Virus record (IMG/VR): IMGVR_UViG_3300046692_000258
Coordinates: 1 to 55,156 of that record
Direction: 5' to 3' (one strand)
DNA: 55,156 nt
Source: a virus
Shown here: in pieces, positions 49,015 through 55,156 of the stretch
Numbering within the stretch: position 1 is the first letter of the stretch
Layout: every line of letters begins with the position of its first letter
Notes under the pieces: model-generated
What the model saw: the letters and a program-made list of their open reading frames with translations, nothing else
Told to the model about the DNA's origin: nothing
Database searches by the model: none
Made by a program: the position numbers and the translations under genes

Positions 49015-50663
49015 GCAGCCCCTCCCGCCAGCACATGCTGGGCAAGGATCTTGATGCGCGACTCGTCCGTCACGCGCGGCTTGGGCGCGATGCCCGGATC
49101 GTTGATGCCGCGCGACTGGTCGGCCTTGATGCCGAGCATTTCCAGCACCACGGGATCGCTGCCCCAGTTGGTGTGGAGATAATGGCCGTTCACCTGCTTT
49201 TCCTGCCCAGGGCGGCGCAGACGGCCGAAAAACTGGTAGTGAACCTGAGGCGACCAATCCAGCTCGCCCACGACGGCATCATTGCAGTAATATTGAAGCC
49301 CATCGAGGCCCGCGCCCGATCGCAGGGACATCATCATCACGCGCGAATCGCCCGTCGTGAAGGCATCCACGCTGCGCTGCTTGCCGGCCGCGCTCTCCGA
49401 ACCCGTGTAAAGGACGGGATTGAACGGTGCGAGCGCCGCCTTCCAGATGTCATAGACCTCGCGATGCCAGCCCGCGAGCAGTACGCGCTCGCTGTCCTTG
49501 AGCAGCAGCGCGACATAGGCGGCCACGGCCCGCGCCTTGGCGATGCCGGTAAGCTGGCGCATTTTCATGTCCAGCTCGCGCGCCGCGCGCCCTGCCTCTG
49601 TGAAGCTGCCCCTGAGCACAGTCTGGGCGAGCTGGCGGGCAATCTCTTCCTCGCCTGCCACCGCCGTCAGATCGTGGTCGATTTCCCATTCGAGGATGTT
49701 CGGCGGCGGCATGGAGGCATCGACCGTGGGATCGTCTTCCGTTCGCCGCAGGAAGTAGCCGGTGTCGCGCAGGTAGGCGCCCAAGGCATCAGGATTCGCC
49801 ACGACACGCTCGCGCCCGCACCATTCCCGGAAAAACTCGTCGCCTGACCCCAGAAGGTCAGGTTTCACGTAATCCATGACGGCGTGCATCTCGTCGCCAT
49901 AGTTATAGACTGGGGTAGCGGTCAGGCCCATGCGGAAGCCAGCACAACTGCTCACGGTGCGACAGGCTATGCCCTTTGACGTCGAAGGCCCGTGCCGCAG
50001 CTCCTGAATTTCGTCGTAGATCGCCGAACGGAACAGCCCCTCCTTGATGATGTCCACCCATCCGGCGACATTGCTGTACCGGAATATGTAAACGTCGGCC
50101 GCCGGAAGGTCGTAAGGCGTCCGGCCCTTGATGACGTGGACGCGCAGGGAGGAAAACTCCTCGATCCGCTTCTTCCACTGCCCGGCGAGGTGCGGCTGGA
50201 CGACGATGGCGGCTGGAAGCGGCGCGCCCATGAGCAGCGCGGCGATAGCCGACACCGTCTTGCCCAGGCCGACGTCATCGCCCAGCAGCAAGCCGCCGTT
50301 GGTGACGGCGATCGTCGCGGCCTGCGTCTGATAGAGGTAGGGCGGCTTTCCGTCCTTGAAGCCAAGCACCGCGCCCGGCTTCCACGAGGGCAACAGGATG
50401 CGCTCGCGTTCCGCCATGCGATAGGCAAGGCGATCTACCGCGGCGTCCAGCTCGTCCCATTCTTCGTGGGCCAACGGGTAGCGCGACATGAACCAGTGCA
50501 GATCCGCCCGCACCTCGTCCGTGTCGCTGATGTTGATCGCGGTCGATGTCACCGGAACGCGGGGAAACACGCGCTTGAATGCGATGGCGACATGTGGCGC
50601 GAGATCCGTAATGCGCCACCGCTTCGCCATCCGATCCAGTTCAAGCTGGCCATAGGTTCTCAT
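49011..50663 (-). CDS. SNF2-family DEAD/DEAH helicase
   Basis: 550 residues from ATG 50663 (MRTYGQLELDRMAKRWRITD). Helicase motifs: PYLYQTQAATIAVTNGGLLL (Q), GDDVGLGKTVSAIAAL (I), YDEIQEL (II, DEIQ), MGLTATPVYNYGDEM (III), then in the second lobe RVMMMSLRSGAGLDGLQYYC (V) and QFFGRLRRPGQEKQV (VI). Phage proteins of this group are paired with PD-(D/E)XK or VRR nucleases, as here (50660), and work in replication or recombination remodelling. Confidence 0.9.
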   Translation of the reverse strand: MRTYGQLELDRMAKRWRITDLAPHVAIAFKRVFPRVPVTSTAINISDTDEVRADLHWFMSRYPLAHEEWDELDAAVDRLAYRMAERERILLPSWKPGAVLGFKDGKPPYLYQTQAATIAVTNGGLLLGDDVGLGKTVSAIAALLMGAPLPAAIVVQPHLAGQWKKRIEEFSSLRVHVIKGRTPYDLPAADVYIFRYSNVAGWVDIIKEGLFRSAIYDEIQELRHGPSTSKGIACRTVSSCAGFRMGLTATPVYNYGDEMHAVMDYVKPDLLGSGDEFFREWCGRERVVANPDALGAYLRDTGYFLRRTEDDPTVDASMPPPNILEWEIDHDLTAVAGEEEIARQLAQTVLRGSFTEAGRAARELDMKMRQLTGIAKARAVAAYVALLLKDSERVLLAGWHREVYDIWKAALAPFNPVLYTGSESAAGKQRSVDAFTTGDSRVMMMSLRSGAGLDGLQYYCNDAVVGELDWSPQVHYQFFGRLRRPGQEKQVNGHYLHTNWGSDPVVLEMLGIKADQSRGINDPGIAPKPRVTDESRIKILAQHVLAGGAA

Positions 50664-51010
50664 AGGGCTGCCCTCCCGGTGGAAACATAGAACAACGGCT
50701 TGCCCTTGATCGCTTGGGGCAGGCCCAATGCCGTGCCCGTGATGAGGATGAGCGACGTGATCGCGTCGTGCGCCGCGTAGCGTTCGAGCTGACGGAATAT
50801 CGAGCGGGGCGGGCATCGCGTCTTCGCCTCGATGCCGATCGCGCCGGCGACGAGGAAATCGATGCGTTCGCCTGGCGCCAGCCGCGCTTCACGCTCGAAC
50901 GGCACGTCGAGATCCTGCAATGCCGTCTCGATATCCAGTTGCAGGAGAGATTCCTGCCCGACGCGATAACGTCGCGCGCGAAGTTCGCGAACGAGCTGCT
51001 CAACAGTCAT
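50660..51010 (-). CDS. PD-(D/E)XK nuclease-like protein, 116 aa
   Basis: ATG 51010 overlaps the previous stop; its end overlaps the helicase start. MTVEQLVRELRARRYRVGQE, SLLQLDIETALQDLDVPFER, EARLAPGERIDFLVAGAIGI, EAKTR carries the catalytic set (Glu in helix, Asp in IDFL, Glu-x-Lys in EAK). A final part RQLERYAAHDAITSLILITG fits the fold. It occupies the place of VRR-NUC nucleases that accompany SNF2 helicases in phages. Confidence 0.82.
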   Translation of the reverse strand: MTVEQLVRELRARRYRVGQESLLQLDIETALQDLDVPFEREARLAPGERIDFLVAGAIGIEAKTRCPPRSIFRQLERYAAHDAITSLILITGTALGLPQAIKGKPLFYVSTGRAAL

Positions 51011-51195
51011 ATTGGCTTCGCCGGCTTCAGGCGCAGCTCAAGGCGCCGATCGAGCATCTCGTGAACGCCGCGATCGGGCAGGGCGAGGTGCCACCAATCG
51101 ACGCACAGGCCGATCTTGTTGATTTCCATAAGGGTCTCATCCTCATGCGGTGCCCAAGGGCGGGAAGGCTGGCGCCGGCGCCGGCGGCGGATCAT
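51007..51195 (-). CDS. Small hypothetical protein, 62 aa
   Basis: ATG 51195 overlaps the upstream stop and has GAAAGGAAAG upstream. MIRRRRRRQPSRPWAPHEDE, TLMEINKIGLCVDWWHLALP, DRGVHEMLDRRLELRLKPAK. A very basic N-terminus and a compact core. A shorter start (ATG 51129, MEINKIGL) is possible. Unknown function. Confidence 0.55.
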   Translation of the reverse strand: MIRRRRRRQPSRPWAPHEDETLMEINKIGLCVDWWHLALPDRGVHEMLDRRLELRLKPAKPI

Positions 51196-51897
51196 GCGGC
51201 TTTCCTTTCAAGCCGGTTCGCGTAAGCGCAGCGCCCACGCCATGGTTCGCCCCAAATGGCGTCCATAGGGCTGTCGTATCGCCATCCGTTCTGTGCGAGC
51301 GTTGTCGCGTCCGCGCCGATGAACGGATAATCGAAGGCAACTGCTACGCCGCGAAGCATGTGCAGGGGGTGCCAGGCGTTCCCCATGAGAGCGGCAACCT
51401 CGTCCATTTTCCGCCGGTAGGCAGTGCAACCGACTGGCTCCCGTTTCGGATGCCCGATCCACCCGATAGCTACGCGAGGGTATCTCTCGCAGAGCCGCGC
51501 CAGCCGCTCTATAGGTCCATCCATATGCCACACCGGCACGCCACGATCGCCGAACGGGAAATCGTTCAGCAGACCGTCGTTGATTTGCGATGGCGCGCCT
51601 GGGCTGTCCGGGATGAGCGCCCAGCGGCCGGGATGGTAGATTACGGGCGCCAGCCAGCGATAATAGGCCTGCCACCAATCTTGCCTGCTGTTCTCGTCCC
51701 ATTCCCGACCAGCGCGTAGCGCCGCCATCCAGAACGAAAACCCGCCATGGTCGAAACATGAGCCACGGGCATATCGCCAGCAGCACCTCCATGTCATCCG
51801 GGCGGTAGAAGCTGACGCACCCAGCCCGGCCCGGCATGATCGCGTCGAGCGCCGCGCGCGGCGTGAGAGGCGTGCCGTGGTAGATCAGCGTACTCAT
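51192..51897 (-). pseudogene. Frameshifted phage protein (split at about 51753)
   Basis: The reading frame from ATG 51897 (MSTLIYHGTPLTPRAALDAI; CVSFYRPDDMEVLLAICPWL; MF) breaks into nonsense-like Arg-rich sequence, while the sensible continuation (DHGGFSFWMAALRAGREWDE; VIYHPGRWALIPDSPGAPSQ; VWHMDGPIERLARLCERYPR; IGWIGHPKREPVG) lies in the other frame to 51192. The join is at ATG-TTT-C-GAC, one base too many (51753). As I recall, intact homologues read IMFDNGAFSFW across this point. The result is a disabled gene, a sequencing error, or a programmed +1 shift. Whole family function unknown. Total intact length about 234 residues. Confidence 0.72.
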
Positions 51898-52103
51898 GCC
51901 GGCACCTGAAAGAGCGGGCCTGCATGCAGGGCGGCCTGAGCGGCTGGATTGATCCAGAGGCATTCGGTGCGCGGGCTGTTGCGATGCGCGCGTGCAGCGG
52001 TCTGCTTGCGAAGCCAGTGATCCCAGTCGATGAGGCAGGCGTTCAGTTCATCGCGGTCTATGGTGTCAAACGAGACGAGCGGGGCGAGCAGAGAGATCGT
52101 CAT
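51894..52103 (-). CDS. Small hypothetical protein, 69 aa
   Basis: ATG 52103 overlaps the C5-methylase stop (ATGA); its end overlaps the next start. MTISLLAPLVSFDTIDRDEL, NACLIDWDHWLRKQTAARAH, RNSPRTECLWINPAAQAALH. Compact, with a central helix and Trp residues. Family unknown. In related phages such genes accompany methylases. Confidence 0.6.
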   Translation of the reverse strand: MTISLLAPLVSFDTIDRDELNACLIDWDHWLRKQTAARAHRNSPRTECLWINPAAQAALHAGPLFQVPA

Positions 52104-54337
52104 GCCGCCCCTCCATCCATGCGGAACGCCACCTGATCGTTGTCCACCGCCAGCGCGAGGGCGCCGGGCTTTACCCAGATTTCAGCGCTGCTGAGAAAGA
52201 ATGTCTCACCCAGGTCTGCCAGGATGATCGCTTCGCCGATCGTCTCAGCCATGCCCTTCGCGGAATCTCCGGGCACCGCATTGCCAATCCACTCGCGCTT
52301 GATGACGTCAGAGCCGCCCTCAAGGTCGAAGGGTGTGCGGCAATGCCAGACGCCATCCTCCTGGTAGAATATTTCTTCCGGGTTGAAGAGCGACTGGAGC
52401 GAGGCGAGATCGAGCGTCGTGAAGGGACGGTGCCATGTGCCATCCGTGGCGACGATGCGGCAAACGAGCCGGGCATCTGGCTTGGGCAGCTCGAACGGCG
52501 CGTCTTCGATAACCGCTTCGCGCGGATCGGCGACCGAGTTGAACCCATTGTCATGGCAGGCTGAGCCACTGACGGCATAACCCGTCTGGTCCCAACGGAC
52601 GACGCCATAATGGCCACCAGTTTGATAGTGCTCGCGCCGCGCGTCAGCAACGCACGGCTGCCCGCCGGTCACACTATGCACGCCTGCCGGGATCGTCCCT
52701 GCCGCCTCGTCGTAAGGTGTCACCCGCAGAATGTTGTGATGACGCTGGTTGCCCCAGCTCGGCCGTGGGTCGGCCACGGCGAACGCACCGTCCCCAGTGG
52801 TGCTGGCACCAATCACAGTGCGGCTGGCCTCGCCGTAATGCGTCACCTTGTATTTGGTTGTCGTGTAGTTTTCCTTGCCCTCGGGGCGGGGGTCCGCGAC
52901 CGCGCCATCGCGTGACGACGTGACCGCAACGGCTGCCTTGTCGAACGGGATCACGCGATAGACGTTGGAATGCGCCTTTCGCCCCAGGCGGGGGTCTGCA
53001 ACGCTATGCGCCCCGCCTCCGGGTGCCGACTGGCCGCTGACGGTCCCCACGGACTTGCCCCAATCGTTCACGCCATATTGCTGATAGGTCTGGTTCGCAG
53101 CTTCCGGTGGGCGTGGATCTGCGACAGAGAACGCGCCGTTCGTTGGGAAGCTTTCACCCGCGACCGTGCCGGCGGGCTTGTCCCATTCGCGCACGCCATA
53201 AGTGGATGCACGATCGCGGCCCTCATGGCGCGGATCGGCGACGCTGTGCGCGCCATTGTAGGGCCGGCTGGCGCCGGCCACCACGCGAGCCGTATCATCC
53301 CAGCCCCGGACCCCGAGCGATTCGTTGTGCCAGTCGTCCATAGGGCGGGGGTCTGCAACGGAGAAGCGTCCCTGTCCCGGCGCACGGTGCGAGGTGATGA
53401 CGGGCGCAACGTCGTCCCACCGGTTCACGCCAAGGGCATTGTCGCGGAGCTGGTGTTCAGGGATGATACCGAAGTCACGGAGATTGCCGTCCACCACGGC
53501 CAGCTCATTGAGCGCGCGCCAGTCCTTGCCGGCCGGCACAAGAGCAAGCCGCACCCACGTCTTCCACTGGAGCGAAGGAACCCGGTGCATCGGGCCGGCG
53601 ACCGGATCGCCAGGGAGAGGGAGCTTGCCGATAACCTCTCCGACACCGCGCATGCGATGATGTTTCGGCTGGTAGATGAAGGGCGGCACCTTCTCCATGT
53701 GGCGCGCGATCAACAGCGCCCGCTTCCGGCTCTGTGCCAGCCCGCCAATGATGCCGCAGTCGTGGGTGTCGAGGTTCACGCTGTAGCCGTAGGCGCGGAA
53801 GATCGCGATGATCTGGTCCAGCAGCCATTTGCCGCGCGTCAGGATCCGGGGCACGTTCTCGAACAGCACAACCGGGATGGGGTTGTCCTTGTACGCTTCC
53901 AGCATCAGCCAGACGCCGCGCAGCGTCAGGCGATTGAGCGCCTGATACTTGTCGGTTTTCGATTGGGTCGAGGAGAGAAGGCCCGAGAAGCCCTTGCACG
54001 GGGCCGACAGGAACGCGACGTCGAGCACGGGGCCATAGACCGCCCGGATGTCATCAGGCGTCGCCTCACGCCATCCTGCAGGCGTATCCTTGCCATGGAA
54101 GTCGCGATACTGCTCGTGGTCAAAGAGATCCATGACAGTGCCGGGTGTGCCCGTCATCCGACCGAAGTTGCGGATGGCGCCAGGATCTACGTCGATCCCG
54201 CCGACGCACAGAAAGCGAGCCTGGACATTGCCGACTCGGGGCGCCGCGAGGTTGAAGCCACGCGCACCGACGCCAACGCCGCAGAACATGTGGCCGTGCC
54301 TGATGTCACGAATGGAATTGACGGGGCCGAGCCTCAT
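52100..54337 (-). CDS. DNA (cytosine-5) methyltransferase with eight internal repeats
   Basis: 745 residues. Motif I region IRHGHMFCGVGVGARGFN; catalytic loop LSAPCKGFSG (Cys114, motif IV); FENVPRI (motif VI, 160-166); AQSRKRALLIA (motif VIII); RPFTTLDLASLQSLF (motif IX) and EWIGNAVPGDSAKGMAE (motif X, 682-698). Between motifs VIII and IX, where C5 enzymes keep their target recognition domain, lie eight repeats of about 39 residues ending VADPR (residues about 300-606). Core enzymes are near 330-450 residues. It methylates C5 of cytosine. The repeat block may recognise several DNA targets, as in multispecific phage methylases. No partner endonuclease nearby. Confidence 0.9.
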   Translation of the reverse strand: MRLGPVNSIRDIRHGHMFCGVGVGARGFNLAAPRVGNVQARFLCVGGIDVDPGAIRNFGRMTGTPGTVMDLFDHEQYRDFHGKDTPAGWREATPDDIRAVYGPVLDVAFLSAPCKGFSGLLSSTQSKTDKYQALNRLTLRGVWLMLEAYKDNPIPVVLFENVPRILTRGKWLLDQIIAIFRAYGYSVNLDTHDCGIIGGLAQSRKRALLIARHMEKVPPFIYQPKHHRMRGVGEVIGKLPLPGDPVAGPMHRVPSLQWKTWVRLALVPAGKDWRALNELAVVDGNLRDFGIIPEHQLRDNALGVNRWDDVAPVITSHRAPGQGRFSVADPRPMDDWHNESLGVRGWDDTARVVAGASRPYNGAHSVADPRHEGRDRASTYGVREWDKPAGTVAGESFPTNGAFSVADPRPPEAANQTYQQYGVNDWGKSVGTVSGQSAPGGGAHSVADPRLGRKAHSNVYRVIPFDKAAVAVTSSRDGAVADPRPEGKENYTTTKYKVTHYGEASRTVIGASTTGDGAFAVADPRPSWGNQRHHNILRVTPYDEAAGTIPAGVHSVTGGQPCVADARREHYQTGGHYGVVRWDQTGYAVSGSACHDNGFNSVADPREAVIEDAPFELPKPDARLVCRIVATDGTWHRPFTTLDLASLQSLFNPEEIFYQEDGVWHCRTPFDLEGGSDVIKREWIGNAVPGDSAKGMAETIGEAIILADLGETFFLSSAEIWVKPGALALAVDNDQVAFRMDGGAA
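52508..53440 (-). repeat. Eight ~117-bp coding repeats in the C5 methylase gene
   Basis: Each unit codes for about 39 residues: (Y/L)-x-V-x-x-(W/Y/F)-(D/G)-x-x-(A/S)-x-x-(V/I) ... GAxSVADPR. VADPR (or VADAR in unit 7) lies at residues 327, 366, 405, 446, 480, 521, 563 and 602. Units are diverged in DNA, so the array is old. Unit 5 is the shortest (about 34). Confidence 0.85.
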
Positions 54338-54582
54338 GCTGCTGCCCTCCCCATGGCCGTGAGCCGAAAGCGCACAGACTTCTTGCCGTTCATGTCGACA
54401 TATTCAGCAAGGCCCGCGTCGATCAGCGCGCGGCATGACGACGGAAGGAACGGCGCCTGCTCGCCTTGCGCGAGGATGTACCGGCCGCCGCCGTTGACCC
54501 TGACGACAGCGGCGTCACCGCCATGCTGCTGCATCCAGCGAAGCGCGCCCTTCATAGCATCGGTTAGAGTGACGCTGTTCAT
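54334..54582 (-). CDS. Small winged-helix-like protein, 82 aa
   Basis: ATG 54582 overlaps the upstream stop (ATGA). MNSVTLTDAMKGALRWMQQH, GGDAAVVRVNGGGRYILAQG, EQAPFLPSSCRALIDAGLAE, YVDMNGKKSVRFRLTAMGRA. A helix, beta-wing and 'RALIDAGLAEYVD...FRLTAMGRA' ending are typical of short winged-helix phage proteins. Likely DNA-binding; target unknown. Confidence 0.65.
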   Translation of the reverse strand: MNSVTLTDAMKGALRWMQQHGGDAAVVRVNGGGRYILAQGEQAPFLPSSCRALIDAGLAEYVDMNGKKSVRFRLTAMGRAAA

Positions 54583-55028
54583 GCTGCTGCCTCCATCGCA
54601 TGGACGACGGCCCAGCCGGCGGGGGTGAGCCACATGTGCCCGTTGCGACGTGCCTCAACGAAATTCAGACCCGTGCCGTGTCGGGCTTCGTCCTCGTCCT
54701 TGCGGTGCGAGCCTAGCCGCTTCGCGGCGACATTGGCGGCCCAGCCGGACGACTTCCGGGCGATGCGGCTTACAAAGACGCCCTTTGGCGAAGACGCCCT
54801 TCCATGATCGAGTATGAGGCGATGTGCGGCAGCCAGGCTGACCAGCAGCAAGCGCTCTGGTTCGGTGAGCTTCGCATCATCGATGCGTGACCATGAACTG
54901 CCGAGCGATGCGAGAGTCCACGCTTCATGCGCGTATCTGACGCCAACCGCTTTCGCGAGGGCCTGGCCGTCAATGCCGGGTTTGCGGGATGCCTTATACG
55001 CCTTGAGCGCCTGTGCCCGGCACGTCAT
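54579..55028 (-). CDS. Hypothetical protein, 149 aa
   Basis: Start ATG 55028 overlaps the stop of a gene entering from the right edge (ATGA). MTCRAQALKAYKASRKPGID, GQALAKAVGVRYAHEAWTLA, LTEPERLLLVSLAAAHRLIL, SRIARKSSGWAANVAAKRLG, FVEARRNGHMWLTPAGWAVV. The end resembles a winged helix with 'WLTPAGWAVVHAM'. Probably DNA-binding; family not recognised. Confidence 0.65.
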   Translation of the reverse strand: MTCRAQALKAYKASRKPGIDGQALAKAVGVRYAHEAWTLASLGSSWSRIDDAKLTEPERLLLVSLAAAHRLILDHGRASSPKGVFVSRIARKSSGWAANVAAKRLGSHRKDEDEARHGTGLNFVEARRNGHMWLTPAGWAVVHAMEAAA

Positions 55029-55156
55029 GCGACACCGCCGGTTGGGGCGTCAGCGGTTTTCCACTGATCGGCTAACCCATTGCGGCAAAAGAGCAGGGTT
55101 TTCCAAAATGCCAGCCATTTCGTGGCCGAAACACTCAGGATTGTGTTAAAGTCAAC
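55025..55156 (-). CDS. C-terminal end of a gene entering from the right edge, 43 aa
   Basis: The frame is open from base 55156 to the TGA at 55027-55025: VDFNTILSVSATKWLAFWKT, LLFCRNGLADQWKTADAPTG, GVA. The stop overlaps the next start by 4 bases, as in all this operon, which supports a real gene end. Its frame is in phase with the repeat protein at 1-291 if the two window ends are joined. A short gene starting just outside is the other possibility. Confidence 0.5.
   Translation of the reverse strand, partial: VDFNTILSVSATKWLAFWKTLLFCRNGLADQWKTADAPTGGVA

Noticed and set aside
1-55156. tRNA genes, insertion sequences, integrase, attachment sites
   Set aside because: None was recognised by eye in intergenic gaps; gaps are short (largest about 220 bases) and no transposase or recombinase motif is present.

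Overview
The window is almost entirely one temperate-type, short-tailed (podovirus) phage genome or prophage. It is GC-rich and its genes point to an alphaproteobacterial, probably sphingomonad, host: a GapR (DUF2312) domain, alphaproteobacterial-style small membrane proteins and codon use. The gene content and order (terminase, portal, N4-gp56-type capsid, P22-like connector proteins, internal virion proteins, a ~4,590-residue multidomain virion protein, holin/endolysin/Rz/Rz1) match the Bcep22-like podophage plan known from Burkholderia. No integrase, ParA/ParB, tRNA, IS or CRISPR was seen.

Layout. (1) 1-1822, leftward: an early operon running from an operator/promoter module at 1861-1910 through a small membrane protein, a Rad52-type annealing protein, two small proteins and a leucine-rich-repeat-like protein that leaves the window inside a 60-bp tandem repeat. 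(2) 1861-2979: immunity region with a CI-like repressor, a Cro-like protein and two near-identical twin-operator modules (PL/PR-like). (3) 2980-6537, rightward: early genes, namely a DNA methyltransferase, a GapR-FtsK-gamma fusion, a DUF1064 nuclease and a replication initiator with a candidate iteron origin inside its reading frame. (4) 6630-6945: a small zinc-ribbon gene and a regulatory gap with repeated ATGTTAAC sites. (5) 7058-25847, rightward: packaging, head, connector, tail fibre, glycosidase tailspike and internal virion proteins, with a CsrA-like gene between scaffold and capsid. (6) 25876-39645: the giant polyvalent protein (lytic transglycosylase, pyrophosphatase-like, N6-methylase, SNF2 helicase, zincin, membrane-associated C-terminus), inside which a second gene is overprinted in the +1 frame. 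(7) 39777-43728: lysis cassette, small structural proteins and a polysaccharide-lyase-like protein. (8) 43725-44793, leftward: two acetyltransferases that look like lysogenic-conversion genes. (9) 44952-55156, leftward: a tightly coupled operon (fifteen 4-base start/stop overlaps) of nucleases, helicase, DHH phosphoesterase, a repeat-bearing C5 methyltransferase and small proteins.

How it works together. The CI/Cro switch would control both early operons through the twin operators. Rad52, the SNF2 helicase, PD-(D/E)XK nucleases and the initiator/ori handle replication and recombination. The methylases and the DarB-like part of the giant protein protect incoming DNA. The tailspike glycosidase and lyase attack host exopolysaccharide, and the acetyltransferases may then alter that surface in lysogens. 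The two window ends join in frame on the minus strand within the repeat gene, so the window may be a complete circular or circularly permuted genome broken at that repeat. All functional statements rest on reading the sequence and on family knowledge; no database search was possible.
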